DNA of 64,000 nucleotides. It comes from Allobosea robiniae. Its GTDB lineage: Bacteria; Pseudomonadota; Alphaproteobacteria; Rhizobiales; Beijerinckiaceae. The notes below the pieces were generated by a model. The model saw only the letters and a list, made by a program, of their open reading frames with translations, was not told the DNA's origin and searched no databases. The first letter of the stretch is position 1. The number at the start of each line of letters is the position of its first letter. Below are positions 25,911 to 34,614 of this stretch, in pieces. The position numbers were made by a program, and so were the translations under genes. The stretch covers positions 806,001 through 870,000 of the forward strand of contig NZ_FNBZ01000001.1 of the NCBI RefSeq assembly GCF_900102525.1. The letters run 5' to 3'.

Positions 25911-26993
25911 TCACGAGGAGAGGCCGCCCGTCAGCGTCGGCAGGTCGAGCGGACGGAAGCCGTAATGCGCAAGCCAGCGCACGTCGGCCTCGAAGAAGGG
26001 GCGCAGGTCCGCCATGCCGTATTTCAGCATGGCGATGCGGTCGATGCCCATGCCCCAGGCGAAGCCCTGATAGACCTCCGGGTCGAGCCCGCAATTCTTC
26101 AGCACATTCGGGTGGACCATGCCGCAGCCGAGGATCTCCAGCCAGTCGTCGCCCTCGCCGAAGCGGATCTCGCCGCCCTTGCGCGAGCACTGGATGTCGA
26201 CCTCCATCGAGGGCTCGGTGAAGGGGAAGAAGGACGGGCGGAAGCGCATCTTCACGTCGTCGATCTCGAAGAACGCCTTGCAGAACTCTTCCAGAACCCA
26301 TTTCAGGTGGCCGAGATTGGCCGACTTGTCGATGACGAGCCCCTCGACCTGATGGAACATCGGGGTGTGGGTCTGGTCGGAATCGTTGCGATAGGTCCGG
26401 CCCGGACAAACCACGCGGATCGGCGGCTCCTGCGCCAGCATGGTGCGGACCTGCACCGGCGAGGTGTGGGTGCGCAGCAGCTTGCGCTCGCCATTCGAAT
26501 CCGGCGCGAAGAAGAAGGTGTCGTGCATCTCGCGGGCGGGATGGCCGACCGGGAAATTCAGCTTGGTGAAGTTGAGGTCATCGGTCTCGACATCCGGCCC
26601 TTCGGCGATGGCGAAGCCCATATCGCCGAAGATCGCGGTGATCTCGTCGATGACCTGGCTGATCGGATGGATGCGGCCGCGCGCTTCCGGACCCTCCTGC
26701 ACCGGCAGCGACACGTCGACGCGCTCGGAGGCGAGCCGGGCTTCCAGAGCGGCCTCGCCCAGCGCTTCCTTGCGGGCCGCGATGGCGCCCTGAACCCGAT
26801 CGCGCAGGCCGTTGATCTGCGGGCCCTTCTCCTTGCGCTCGTCCGGCGTCATCGCGCCAAGCGTCTTGAGCAGCGCCGAGATCGAGCCGGATTTGCCGAG
26901 CGCAGCGATGCGCAGATCCTCGACGGCGGCTTCGTCGGCGGCAGTATCGATCGCGGCGAGGACGTCGCGTTCCAGAATGGCGATATCGGTCAT
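25911..26993 (-). CDS. pheS: phenylalanine-tRNA ligase alpha subunit
   Basis: 360-residue catalytic chain of phenylalanyl-tRNA synthetase. An N-terminal coiled coil (about 1-90) precedes the class II catalytic core. Motif 2 is near [20 protein letters not shown] and motif 3 near [20 protein letters not shown]. The start at 26993 is the expected family start; the frame stays open far upstream through a divergent gene. First gene of the operon pheS, GT21, ASCH, pheT. I saw no Phe-rich leader peptide or T-box upstream. Confidence 0.97.
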   Translation of the reverse strand: MTDIAILERDVLAAIDTAADEAAVEDLRIAALGKSGSISALLKTLGAMTPDERKEKGPQINGLRDRVQGAIAARKEALGEAALEARLASERVDVSLPVQEGPEARGRIHPISQVIDEITAIFGDMGFAIAEGPDVETDDLNFTKLNFPVGHPAREMHDTFFFAPDSNGERKLLRTHTSPVQVRTMLAQEPPIRVVCPGRTYRNDSDQTHTPMFHQVEGLVIDKSANLGHLKWVLEEFCKAFFEIDDVKMRFRPSFFPFTEPSMEVDIQCSRKGGEIRFGEGDDWLEILGCGMVHPNVLKNCGLDPEVYQGFAWGMGIDRIAMLKYGMADLRPFFEADVRWLAHYGFRPLDLPTLTGGLSS

Positions 26994-27092
26994 GAATTTA
27001 AGTCGCAAGCGTTTGAAGGCGTGGGAACGGGCGCGTTCTAGCGGGAACGGCCGGCTTATGCCAGAGCGAAGCGACGACTTGAGGAGGATGCC

Positions 27093-27854
27093 TTGACCGA
27101 CAATACCGCCCAGAAGGATTCGCCGTCCTATCGGCTGGCCGCGCTCGACCCCGATTTCATCCTGGGCGATTCGACCCGCGGCGCCCGCTTCATGCTGGAG
27201 TACCAGAAGGCGGAGGACAGCTTGAGGGCGCGCGGCGTCGTCTCGACCATCGTCGTCTTCGGCTCGGCGCGGGTGCGCGAGGGCAATCCCTGGTACGAGG
27301 CCGCCAGGCAGTTCGGCCACATCGCCTCCGAACGCGGCGGCGCACTGCGGAATGGCGAGGCCGGCCGCCATCACGTCATCGCCACCGGCGGCGGCCCCGG
27401 CATCATGGAAGCCGCGAACCGCGGCGCAACCGAAGCCGGCGCGATCTCGATCGGCTTCAACATCACCCTGCCGCACGAGCAGGAGCCGAATGCCTGGTCG
27501 ACGCCGGACCTGACCTTCCTGTTCCACTATTTCGCGATGCGGAAGATGCATCTGGCGATGCGGGCCGCGGCGCTGGTGGTGTTTCCCGGCGGCTTCGGCA
27601 CGCTCGACGAACTGTTCGAGATCATGACGCTGGTCCAGACCGGCAAGATGGGGCGGGTGCCAATCGTGCTCTACGATTCCGGCTACTGGAAAGGCCTGCT
27701 GAACCTCGATGCGATGGCCGCGGCCGGCTTCATCCGGCCCGATGACCTCAAGCTGTTCAGCTACGCGGATTCGCCCGAGGAGGCTTACGATCGGATCGTC
27801 GAAGGCGCCGGCGAAGGCTGGAACCCGCCGAAGAACGGCAGCGTGCAGACATAA
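27093..27854 (+). CDS. LOG family nucleotide hydrolase
   Basis: 253-residue Rossmann-fold protein of the LOG (lysine decarboxylase-like, TIGR00730) family. Characterised members are phosphoribohydrolases that release a base from nucleoside 5'-monophosphates, including cytokinin precursors. The signatures [14 protein letters not shown] and [15 protein letters not shown] are complete. The start is a TTG at 27093 with GAGGAGG 5 bases upstream; the nearby ATG at 27088 runs into a stop after two codons. It is divergent from pheS and followed by a terminator. Confidence 0.88.
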   Translation: MTDNTAQKDSPSYRLAALDPDFILGDSTRGARFMLEYQKAEDSLRARGVVSTIVVFGSARVREGNPWYEAARQFGHIASERGGALRNGEAGRHHVIATGGGPGIMEAANRGATEAGAISIGFNITLPHEQEPNAWSTPDLTFLFHYFAMRKMHLAMRAAALVVFPGGFGTLDELFEIMTLVQTGKMGRVPIVLYDSGYWKGLLNLDAMAAAGFIRPDDLKLFSYADSPEEAYDRIVEGAGEGWNPPKNGSVQT

Positions 27855-27863
27855 AGCGACAAC

Positions 27864-27894
27864 GAAAAAGGCCGGCGTCACCGCCAGCCTTTTC
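27864..27894. terminator. bidirectional terminator between LOG gene and rplT
   Basis: Stem AAAAGGC-GGCG / CGCC-GCCTTTT with one mismatch and a short TCAC loop, A-run on the left and T-run on the right. It lies between convergent genes and can serve both. Confidence 0.75.
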
Positions 27895-27916
27895 CAATTC
27901 AGCGATGCAAGGCTGC

Positions 27917-28291
27917 TCAGGCGGCCTTGGCTTCGGCGCCCAGCACGCCCTTGACCGTCTCGACCACGGCAGCGAACGAGGCTGCATCGTCGATGGCCAT
28001 GGCCGACAGGGTCTTGCGGTCGAGTTCGATGCCCGACTTGATCAGGCCACCGATGAAGGCCGAATAGGTCAGGCCGTGCTCGCGCACCGCAGCGTTGAGA
28101 CGCTGGATCCAGAGCGCACGGAAGGTGCGCTTCTTGTTCTTGCGGTCGCGATAGGCGTACTGCATCGAGCGATCGACGGCCGCCTTGGCGGCGCGGATCG
28201 TATTCTTGCGGCGGCCATAGAAGCCCTTGGCGGCCTTGAACGTCTTCTTGTGCTTGGCGTGGGCTGTTACGCCCCGTTTCACGCGAGCCAT
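27917..28291 (-). CDS. rplT: 50S ribosomal protein L20
   Basis: 124-residue L20 with the typical basic N-terminus ([18 protein letters not shown]) and the [18 protein letters not shown] core. L20 binds 23S rRNA early in 50S assembly. It is 28 bases downstream of rpmI. In many bacteria infC, rpmI and rplT form one operon, but here infC is about 3.3 kb away on the same strand. The C-terminus ends in an Ala-rich tail. Confidence 0.98.
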   Translation of the reverse strand: MARVKRGVTAHAKHKKTFKAAKGFYGRRKNTIRAAKAAVDRSMQYAYRDRKNKKRTFRALWIQRLNAAVREHGLTYSAFIGGLIKSGIELDRKTLSAMAIDDAASFAAVVETVKGVLGAEAKAA

Positions 28292-28319
28292 GTCATGATC
28301 TCCGGAATGTCAGGTGGCG

Positions 28320-28520
28320 TCAGCCGTTGGGAAGAAAGAACTTCTTCACGTTGGCCGCATCGCCCTCGAACAGGACGGTGGTGCCGCGGTGATTGCGGAG
28401 CTGCTTGTTGGTCCGCTTGATCATCCCGTGACGCTTGCCGGCCTGGGCGTACATCACCTTGCCGGTTCCGGTGATCTTGAAGCGCTTTTTAGCGCTCGAC
28501 TTCGTCTTGATCTTGGGCAT
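28320..28520 (-). CDS. rpmI: 50S ribosomal protein L35
   Basis: 66-residue L35 with [20 protein letters not shown] and the GKRHGMIKR region, all standard. First gene of the rpmI-rplT pair. The upstream 270 bases form a divergent promoter region shared with the amino-acid binding protein gene; no leader hairpin was identified. Confidence 0.98.
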   Translation of the reverse strand: MPKIKTKSSAKKRFKITGTGKVMYAQAGKRHGMIKRTNKQLRNHRGTTVLFEGDAANVKKFFLPNG

Positions 28521-28789
28521 TTGAGCTCCTCAATGGTCGTGGCTGCGCGTCTTTTGAACGCGTTGCCAATGTCTTGCTTTCAGGAAGCAAAGCACGATCG
28601 CCACGGCAGCCCTTATCAGCCGGGCGATCGAAGGCCGGGCCTATCGCAGAAAATGACCGCTATTGCAAGTGCGAAGCCGGCAATAACCGGTGAGGCTGCC
28701 CGGAAAAGCAGCAGCCCTTCGTCTGCCTTCTTCAAACGATCGTCACGCCGTAAGGTCAACAGGCGTGTTCCGCATCTGGAGACAGTTCC

Positions 28790-29815
28790 GTGAAGAAGCT
28801 TCTGCTCAATCTCGCCGCAGGCCTTGCCCTGACGGCCGCCGCCTCCGCTCCCGCGCTTGCCCAGTCGACGCTCGACAAGATCAAGGCGCGCGGCAACATC
28901 ATCTGCGGGACCAGCGAGGGCGTGCCCGGCTTTTCGCTGCAGGACAATGGCGGGGTCTGGAAGGGCTTCGACACCGATTTCTGCCGCGCTCTGGCGGCGG
29001 CGATCTTCAACGACCCGAACAAGGCGAGCTATCTCTCGCTGTCGAGCAAGAACCGGCTCGTCGCGCTGCAGAGCGGCGAGATCGACGTGCTCGCCCGCAC
29101 CACGACCTGGACGCTCGGCCGCGACATCGGCCAGGGCCTCACCTTCACCGCCGTCAACTACTATGACGGGCAGGGCTTCATCGTGCGCAAGAAGCTCGGC
29201 GTGACCAACGTCAAGGATCTCAACGGCGCCTCGGTCTGCGTGGCGCAGGGCACCACGACGGAGCTCAACCTCGCCGATTACGGGCGCACCAACGGCATCA
29301 AGTTCGAGACCGTCGCCTTCGCCACGCTCGACGACACCGTCCAGGCCTACGAGGCCGGCCGCTGCGACGCCTATACCACCGATCTCTCGGCGCTCTCCGG
29401 GACCCGCAGCCGGCTCAAGGACCCCGAGGAGCACATCCTGCTGCAGCAGGTCATCTCCAAGGAGCCCCTCGGCCCCTGGGTGCGCAAGAACGACGCGGCC
29501 TGGTTCGACCTCGTGCGCTGGACGGTCTTCGCCCTGATCAATGCCGAGGAGCTCGGCGTGACCCAGGCCAATGTCGAGGAGATGGCGAAGTCCTCGCAGA
29601 ACCCGGAAATCCGCCGCATGCTCGGCAGCGAGGGCAAGTTCGGCGAATCCCTCGGCCTCAGCAATGACTGGGTCGTGCGGATCATCAAGGCCGTCGGCAA
29701 TTACGGCGAGAGCTTCGAGCGGCATTTCGGCGCCAATACCCGCACCTCGCTGCCGCGAGGCGTCAACAAGCTCTGGACCCAGGGCGGCCTGCAATACGCC
29801 CCGCCGATCCGCTGA
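28790..29815 (+). CDS. general L-amino acid ABC transporter binding protein (AapJ/BztA family)
   Basis: 341-residue periplasmic binding protein. A signal peptide ends near residue 25 (APALAQS). The mature domain starts TLDKIKARGNIICGTSEGVP and includes GGVWKGFDTDFCRALAAAIF, the family 3 solute-binding signature. The length and C-terminus (ANTRTSLPRGVNKLWTQGGL) fit AapJ/BztA, which bind a broad range of L-amino acids. The permease and ATPase genes that usually follow are absent; a terminator comes directly after. So this is an orphan receptor that may share a transporter encoded elsewhere. The start is a GTG at 28790 with GGAG 8 bases upstream. Confidence 0.9.
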   Translation: MKKLLLNLAAGLALTAAASAPALAQSTLDKIKARGNIICGTSEGVPGFSLQDNGGVWKGFDTDFCRALAAAIFNDPNKASYLSLSSKNRLVALQSGEIDVLARTTTWTLGRDIGQGLTFTAVNYYDGQGFIVRKKLGVTNVKDLNGASVCVAQGTTTELNLADYGRTNGIKFETVAFATLDDTVQAYEAGRCDAYTTDLSALSGTRSRLKDPEEHILLQQVISKEPLGPWVRKNDAAWFDLVRWTVFALINAEELGVTQANVEEMAKSSQNPEIRRMLGSEGKFGESLGLSNDWVVRIIKAVGNYGESFERHFGANTRTSLPRGVNKLWTQGGLQYAPPIR

Positions 29816-29834
29816 GGACGGACCGACTGAAATC

Positions 29835-29860
29835 GGGCCGCTCCTTTTGGGGAGCGGCCC
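29835..29860. terminator. hairpin terminator between convergent genes
   Basis: Perfect 10-base stem GGGCCGCTCC/GGAGCGGCCC with a 6-base loop, 20 bases after the binding-protein stop and 16 before the convergent MFS stop. The T-run is weak. Confidence 0.65.
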
Positions 29861-29876
29861 TTGTCGCCGGCGGCTC

Positions 29877-31085
29877 TCAGGCGGCTTCGCAGACCAGGGT
29901 TTCGGCGCGTAGGCCGAGCAGGCGGCTGTAGCCTGCAAGGACCACAAACAGCGCCGCAGCCCCCGCCCCCACCGAGATCCAGAAGCCGCTAGGGGCGCCG
30001 AAGGCATCGATCAGCACGCCGGCGGCCGAAGCGCCCGCGGCCATGCCGATGCCGATCCCGGTGATGCCCCAGGTCATGCCCTCGGTGAGCTGGCGCGGCG
30101 GCACCAGACGCTCGATCAGGCCCATGGCGATGATGATCGTCGGCGAGACCGCCGCGCCCGCCATGAAGAAGACCAGCGCCAGCGAGGCGAGCCCGGTCAC
30201 GGCGAGCAGCGGCAAGGTCGTCGCTGCCGCGAGCGCGACCGCCGCGAGGAATTGCGTGGCGAGCGAGGCCCTGAGCCTGAGCGCCCCGAAGACGAGGCCG
30301 ACGATCAGCGAACCTGCTGCGTAAACGGCGAGGACGAGGCTTGCCGCCGCCTTCTGGCCCTGCGCTTCCGCGAAGGCGACCGCGGTGATCTCGGCCGTGC
30401 CGAAGATCGCGCCGATCGCGATCATGGCGAGCACGACGACCTGGACGCCGCCGAGCCGGATGACCGAGGTATCCAGTCCTGCGGTATCGGCGCGAACCGG
30501 GGGCTCGGTGCGCCGCTGGGCGCAGAGCAAGGGCACGCCGACGACCAGGAAGATCAGGGCGGCGAGCGGCCCTGCTTCAGGAAACACGCCGACGCTGAGC
30601 CCGATCGCAACGATCGGCCCGACGATGAAGATGACCTCGTCGACCACAGATTCGAAGGCGAAGGCCGTGCGCAATTGCGGTGTGTCGCGATAGAATTCGG
30701 TCCAGCGCGCCCGGACCATCGCGCCGATGCTCGGCATCAGGCCGGCGAGCAATGCAAAGACGAAGAGCAGCCAGCTCGGCGCGCCCGCCCAGGTCGCGAC
30801 CATCAGCCCGCCGAGCGCCAACGCCCCGGCCGCGGCGGCGGGCATCAGCACGCGGCGCTGGCCGTAGCGGTCGACCAGACGCGAGACCTGCGGCGTGATC
30901 AGCGCGCTGGCGAGCGCGAAAGTCGCGGCCACCGCGCCGGCGATCGCATATTCCCCGCGCCGCTCCGACAGCATGGTGACGATGCCCAGCCCGACCATCG
31001 AGGCCGGCAGGCGGGCGATGAAGCCGGCGGAGGAAAAGGCGAAGGCGCCGGGCGCCTGGAAGATCTCGCGATAGGGATTAGGCAT
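29877..31085 (-). CDS. MFS transporter
   Basis: 402-residue major facilitator with about 12 helices. It has SRLVDRYGQRRVLMPAAAAG between helices 2 and 3, a variant of the MFS loop motif, and a quiet N-terminus (MPNPYREIFQAPGAFAFSSA). It is divergent from a TetR-family gene with three palindromic operators between them. This is the usual layout of a drug or metabolite efflux pump controlled by its ligand-sensing repressor. The start at 31085 is chosen because a longer reading to 31139 would run through the operators. The substrate is unknown. Confidence 0.85.
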   Translation of the reverse strand: MPNPYREIFQAPGAFAFSSAGFIARLPASMVGLGIVTMLSERRGEYAIAGAVAATFALASALITPQVSRLVDRYGQRRVLMPAAAAGALALGGLMVATWAGAPSWLLFVFALLAGLMPSIGAMVRARWTEFYRDTPQLRTAFAFESVVDEVIFIVGPIVAIGLSVGVFPEAGPLAALIFLVVGVPLLCAQRRTEPPVRADTAGLDTSVIRLGGVQVVVLAMIAIGAIFGTAEITAVAFAEAQGQKAAASLVLAVYAAGSLIVGLVFGALRLRASLATQFLAAVALAAATTLPLLAVTGLASLALVFFMAGAAVSPTIIIAMGLIERLVPPRQLTEGMTWGITGIGIGMAAGASAAGVLIDAFGAPSGFWISVGAGAAALFVVLAGYSRLLGLRAETLVCEAA

Positions 31086-31105
31086 GGCTCGGACCGGATA
31101 AGGCG

Positions 31106-31124
31106 GACATACGCCGCGTATGTC
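31106..31124. promoter_or_regulatory. TetR-type operator, site 1
   Basis: GACATACGC, C, GCGTATGTC: a perfect 9-base inverted repeat around one centre base. It is 21 bases upstream of the MFS start and shares its core ACATACG-n3-CGTATGT with two further sites on the TetR side. Confidence 0.8.
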
Positions 31125-31136
31125 AGTGGGTAATTG

Positions 31137-31174
31137 CATACGCCCCGTATGTCAATTAACATACGGGGCGTATG
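31137..31174. promoter_or_regulatory. TetR-type operators, sites 2 and 3, in a 38-base palindrome
   Basis: CATACGCCCCGTATGT (31137-31152) and its exact reverse complement ACATACGGGGCGTATG (31159-31174) are separated by six bases (CAATTA). Each arm is itself a near-palindrome matching site 1. Centres of sites 1, 2 and 3 are at about 31115, 31144 and 31167. Site 3 ends just before the ribosome site of the TetR gene, so binding should block its own transcription. Confidence 0.8.
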
Positions 31175-31187
31175 TGAAGAGGATATG

Positions 31188-31784
31188 ATGGCCCGCAGAC
31201 TTCGTGCCGACATGATCGCGGAAACCCGCGCCAGCCTGATCGCCGCCGGGCGCGAGGCGTTCGGCACGATCGGCTATGCGGCAGCCTCGATGGATGAGCT
31301 GACGGCGGCAGCCGGGCTGACACGCGGCGCGCTCTATCACCATTTCGGCGACAAGAAGGGCCTGTTCGCCGCCGTGCTCGACCAGATCGATGCGGAGATG
31401 ACGGTCAGGCTGCGCGCGGTCTCGGCCAGGGCCGAGGATCGCTGGACCGGCTTCCGCGACGAATGCGCCGCCTATCTCGCCATGGCGCTGGAGCCGGAAA
31501 TCCAGCGTATCACGTTGCGCGACGGCCCGGCCGTGCTCGGCGACCCCTGGAGCTGGCCGATCCAGAACGACTGCATCCGGATGATGACCCGGGGTCTGGA
31601 CGAGCTCGTCACCGAGGGCGTACTGGCGCCGCTCGATCCCGAGGCCGTGGCGCGCCTGATCTTCGGTGCGACCCAGCATGCGGCGCAGTGGATCGCGCAT
31701 GCGCCGGAGCCGGAGGCGGCCCTGAAAAGCGCGACCGACGCCTTCGACGCGATGCTCGACGGCCTTCTGAGCAAGCCGACATGA
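31188..31784 (+). CDS. TetR family transcriptional regulator
   Basis: 198-residue regulator. The N-terminal helix-turn-helix (about 10-55) includes ARRLRADMIAETRASLIAAG and the recognition part GLTRGALYHHFGDKKGLFAA. The C-terminal helical domain would bind the inducer. The start at 31188 has GAAGAGGA about 5 bases upstream; ATG 31185 is too close and a reading from 31134 would cross the operators. It is divergent from the MFS gene and probably represses both. The sequence gives no inducer. Confidence 0.9.
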   Translation: MARRLRADMIAETRASLIAAGREAFGTIGYAAASMDELTAAAGLTRGALYHHFGDKKGLFAAVLDQIDAEMTVRLRAVSARAEDRWTGFRDECAAYLAMALEPEIQRITLRDGPAVLGDPWSWPIQNDCIRMMTRGLDELVTEGVLAPLDPEAVARLIFGATQHAAQWIAHAPEPEAALKSATDAFDAMLDGLLSKPT

Positions 31785-31810
31785 AAAAGGGCGCCCGAGG
31801 CGCCCTTTTT
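31784..31810. terminator. bidirectional terminator after the TetR gene
   Basis: Stem AAAAAGGGCGCC/GGCGCCCTTTTT with a CGA loop, beginning at the TetR stop. T-runs are present in both reading directions, so it also serves the convergent infC. Confidence 0.9.
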
Positions 31811-31843
31811 CTGCATCTCGCCTGAGAAGCGATCGCTTGCGCC

Positions 31844-32386
31844 TCAGCGCGGCGCGAGCACCATCACCATCTGGCGGCCTTCGAGCTGCCAGTCGCTCTC
31901 GACCTTGGCAACCTCGGCAGTATCGACCTTGACGCGCTCGAGCACCTTCACGCCGAGATCCTGATGCGCCATCTCGCGGCCGCGGAAGCGCAGGGTGACC
32001 TTCACCTTGTCGCCTTCCTCGAAGAAGCCGTGCATGGCCTTCATCTTGACGTCGTAGTCATGCGTGTCGATGCCGGGACGCAGCTTGATTTCCTTGATCT
32101 CGATGGTGCGCTGCTTCTTGCGCGCCTCCGAGGCCTTCTTCTGCTCGAGAAAGCGGAAGCGACCGTAATCGAGGATCTTGCAGACCGGCGGAACGGAGTT
32201 CGGGGCGATCTCGACAAGGTCGAGACCGGCATCCTCGGCGAGCTTCAGCGCATCGAAGAACGAGACCACGCCACGGTTGGCGCCGGTATCGTCGATGAGC
32301 TGAACATCACGCACTCCGCGAATGTCGCGGTTCGAGCGGGGACCTTCCTTGGTCGGGGTCGGGGCAGCGCGGTACGGACGACGAAT
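31844..32386 (-). CDS. infC: translation initiation factor IF-3
   Basis: 180-residue IF-3, which binds the 30S subunit and checks start-codon pairing. The N-domain has [20 protein letters not shown] and the linker and C-domain have [20 protein letters not shown]. The protein starts at an ATT codon (32384-32386) before [20 protein letters not shown], with AGGAG 8 bases upstream; no ATG or GTG fits. The AUU start is the classic basis of infC autoregulation, because IF-3 rejects it when abundant. infC is separated from rpmI-rplT by a TetR/MFS pair and a binding-protein gene. Confidence 0.96.
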   Translation of the reverse strand: MRRPYRAAPTPTKEGPRSNRDIRGVRDVQLIDDTGANRGVVSFFDALKLAEDAGLDLVEIAPNSVPPVCKILDYGRFRFLEQKKASEARKKQRTIEIKEIKLRPGIDTHDYDVKMKAMHGFFEEGDKVKVTLRFRGREMAHQDLGVKVLERVKVDTAEVAKVESDWQLEGRQMVMVLAPR

Positions 32387-32399
32387 GGGGTATTCTCCT
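32384..32399 (-). promoter_or_regulatory. infC ribosome site and AUU start codon
   Basis: AGGAG (32395-32399 on the minus strand), an 8-base spacer, then ATT. In Escherichia coli this start makes infC translation sensitive to IF-3 level. The sequence is direct; the same control here is inferred from the conserved AUU. Confidence 0.85.
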
Positions 32400-32494
32400 G
32401 TATCTGGCGCGCTTCGCGCCGTTGTTGCAGACACATTGCACAATGATGCGCGTTGTCAATGCATGACACCGCGATGGCGGGCATTCCCGCCGGC

Positions 32495-33712
32495 TTAGCC
32501 CCCGAGCAGCGCGCAGTAGACGTCGAGCGTCTCGGAGACCATCGCCTCCAGCGAGAAATGCCGCTCGACATGCACCCGCGCGCGTCGCGCCAGCGCATCC
32601 CTGGCGGATGGCCGGAGCGCCAGCGCCTCTTTCAGGCCGGCCGCGAGAGCCGGAGCATCACCCGGAGGCACGCGCCAGCCGGTTCGTTCGCCAGGCTGAG
32701 CCTGCGGCGGTGCCAGAACCGTCTCGGGCACCGCGCCGAGATCTGAGACCACGACGGGTGTGCCCATCGCCTGCGCTTCGACCGCAACGCGACCGAAGGC
32801 TTCGGGGTCCGTCGAGGGCACCGCGACGACCGCCGCCGAGAGCATCGCCGCTGGCATGTCGCTGCAGTGGCCGACACGCTTCACACGGCCCTCGAGACCG
32901 GCCTTGGCGATCAGCGCATCGAGTTCCTTGACGTAGCCGTCCCTCCCCTGCGCATCGCCGGCGAGGATGAAGGCCGTATCGGTGTCCCCGCCGTCGCGCA
33001 TCAGGCGCGCGGCCTCGATCAGGACGCGCTGGCCCTTCCAGTTGGTGAGGCGACCGGGCAGCAGCACGATGCGCTGATGCGGTTCGACGCCCCAGGCGTT
33101 GCGCAGCGCCTGGACCCGTTCCGCCCCGACCGCGGCCGGCGCGAAGGCGGAGAAATTGGTACCGCGATTGACGACCCTGACGCGGTCGCCGGCCACCGGA
33201 TGCTTCGCCAAGATCAGGCCGGCCGTATAGGCGGAGTTGGCGATGACCACGTCGCCGCGCGCCATCACCGAATTATAGAGCGTCTTCACCGCCGAGCGGC
33301 TGTTGTAGGAGCCGTGATAGGTGGTGACGAAGGGCAGTTTCAGCAACCTCGCCGCACCCAACGCGACCCAGGCCGGGGCGCGGGAGCGGGCGTGGATCAG
33401 CTCCACCCCTTCCTGCTTGCAGAGCAGTGCGAGCTTGCGGATGTTGAGGAGCATCGCGACCGGGTTCTTCGAGGCCGCCGGGAACGGCAGCCAGACCCCG
33501 CCCTTGGCCTGCAACTCGGCCACGAGGCGCCCGCCTTCGGTCGCGACCAGCGCACGTGCGCCGGCATCTGTCAGCCCCTTGGCGATATCGACGGCGGTGC
33601 GCTCGGCCCCGCCCGCTTCCAGCTCGGGAATGATCTGCAGGATCGTCCGCCCCGCCAGTGGATGCGTTTCGGTCGAAGGCAGTGAAAGGTGGGCACCCGG
33701 CTTGAAGGACAT
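32495..33712 (-). CDS. family 4 glycosyltransferase
   Basis: 405-residue GT-B glycosyltransferase. The N-domain opens with ILQIIPELEAGGAERTAVDI, the glycine-rich acceptor-side signature. The C-domain has LLPGRLTNWKGQRVLIEAAR and the donor-binding region PSTDPEAFGRVAVEAQAMGT with the E-x7-E motif. Such retaining enzymes add sugars to surface polysaccharides, LPS core or lipids. No other polysaccharide genes are adjacent. It is 108 bases upstream of infC on the same strand and divergent from the next hydrolase. The donor sugar cannot be predicted. Confidence 0.87.
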   Translation of the reverse strand: MSFKPGAHLSLPSTETHPLAGRTILQIIPELEAGGAERTAVDIAKGLTDAGARALVATEGGRLVAELQAKGGVWLPFPAASKNPVAMLLNIRKLALLCKQEGVELIHARSRAPAWVALGAARLLKLPFVTTYHGSYNSRSAVKTLYNSVMARGDVVIANSAYTAGLILAKHPVAGDRVRVVNRGTNFSAFAPAAVGAERVQALRNAWGVEPHQRIVLLPGRLTNWKGQRVLIEAARLMRDGGDTDTAFILAGDAQGRDGYVKELDALIAKAGLEGRVKRVGHCSDMPAAMLSAAVVAVPSTDPEAFGRVAVEAQAMGTPVVVSDLGAVPETVLAPPQAQPGERTGWRVPPGDAPALAAGLKEALALRPSARDALARRARVHVERHFSLEAMVSETLDVYCALLGG

Positions 33713-33819
33713 TCGCTCTCGGTCTGGACTTTCGTAAACGAGGGCGAATATGCCCCTATCGATTGCTAGCCGCAGCCTTTAATCGCCGCGGCCGGATGAT
33801 TCGTCACAGGAGATTTGCC

Positions 33820-34596
33820 TTGGAGCGCCAGCCGCCGCAATGGCTCGAGGTCGGAGACGACCCCACAAAGCGCCGCCTCGCCTATCTCCTGCAGGAGGGA
33901 ACCGGCGCCCCGATCGTCTGGCTCGGCGGCTTCCGCTCCGACATGCGTGCGACCAAGGCCGAGGCTCTGGCGGAGTGGGCCCGCACCAACGGCCGGGCCT
34001 GCCTGCGCTTCGACTATGGCGGCCACGGCGAGAGCGATGGCGATTTCGGCAGCTTCACCCTGTCGGACTGGCTCGACGATGCGGTTGCCGCGATCGAAAG
34101 CCAGTGTCGTCAGCGCCCGATCCTGGTGGGCTCGTCGATGGGCGGCTGGATCGCGCTGCTCGCGGCACGCCGCCTGTTCGGCACACCCCTGCAGCCTTCC
34201 GGGCTCGTCCTGATCGCACCTGCGGTGGATTTCTCCGAGGACCTGATGTGGGCGCAGATGCCCGATTCCATCCGCCGGACGATCCTCGACGAGGGCGTCT
34301 GGCTGCGGCCTTCGGAATACTCCCCCGATCCGACGCCGATCACCCGCGCCCTGATCGAGGACGGGCGCCGGCACCTAATGTTCGGCGGCGAGATCAAGGC
34401 CGGCTGCCCCGTGCATATCCTGCAGGGCATGCGCGATCCCGACGTGCCCTGGCGCCAGGCGCTGAAGCTGGTCGAGCATCTCAGCGGCGACCCGGTCGTG
34501 CTGACGCTGATCAAGGATGGCGATCACCGCCTGTCCACGCCGGACGATATCGTGAGATTGCAGTCGGCGGTCGCCGGGATGGCGACCGCGCCCTGA
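33820..34596 (+). CDS. alpha/beta hydrolase (thioesterase/esterase-like)
   Basis: 258-residue alpha/beta hydrolase. The nucleophile Ser is in LVGSSMGGWIALL, an Asp in GMRDPDVPW and His in KDGDHRLS, a complete triad at normal spacing. GGFRSDMRATKAEALAEWA near the start and DYGGHGESDGDF resemble ABHD10-type depalmitoylases and other small acyl esterases. The best start is TTG 33820 with AGGAGA 6 bases upstream; ATG 33796 is the alternative. The substrate is unknown. Confidence 0.8.
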   Translation: MERQPPQWLEVGDDPTKRRLAYLLQEGTGAPIVWLGGFRSDMRATKAEALAEWARTNGRACLRFDYGGHGESDGDFGSFTLSDWLDDAVAAIESQCRQRPILVGSSMGGWIALLAARRLFGTPLQPSGLVLIAPAVDFSEDLMWAQMPDSIRRTILDEGVWLRPSEYSPDPTPITRALIEDGRRHLMFGGEIKAGCPVHILQGMRDPDVPWRQALKLVEHLSGDPVVLTLIKDGDHRLSTPDDIVRLQSAVAGMATAP

Positions 34597-34614
34597 AGAT
34601 CGGAATGACCGGCG

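Noticed and set aside
26994-27092. Attenuator or T-box leader in front of pheS
   Set aside because: The 99-base gap has no Phe-rich leader frame and no convincing terminator/antiterminator pair.
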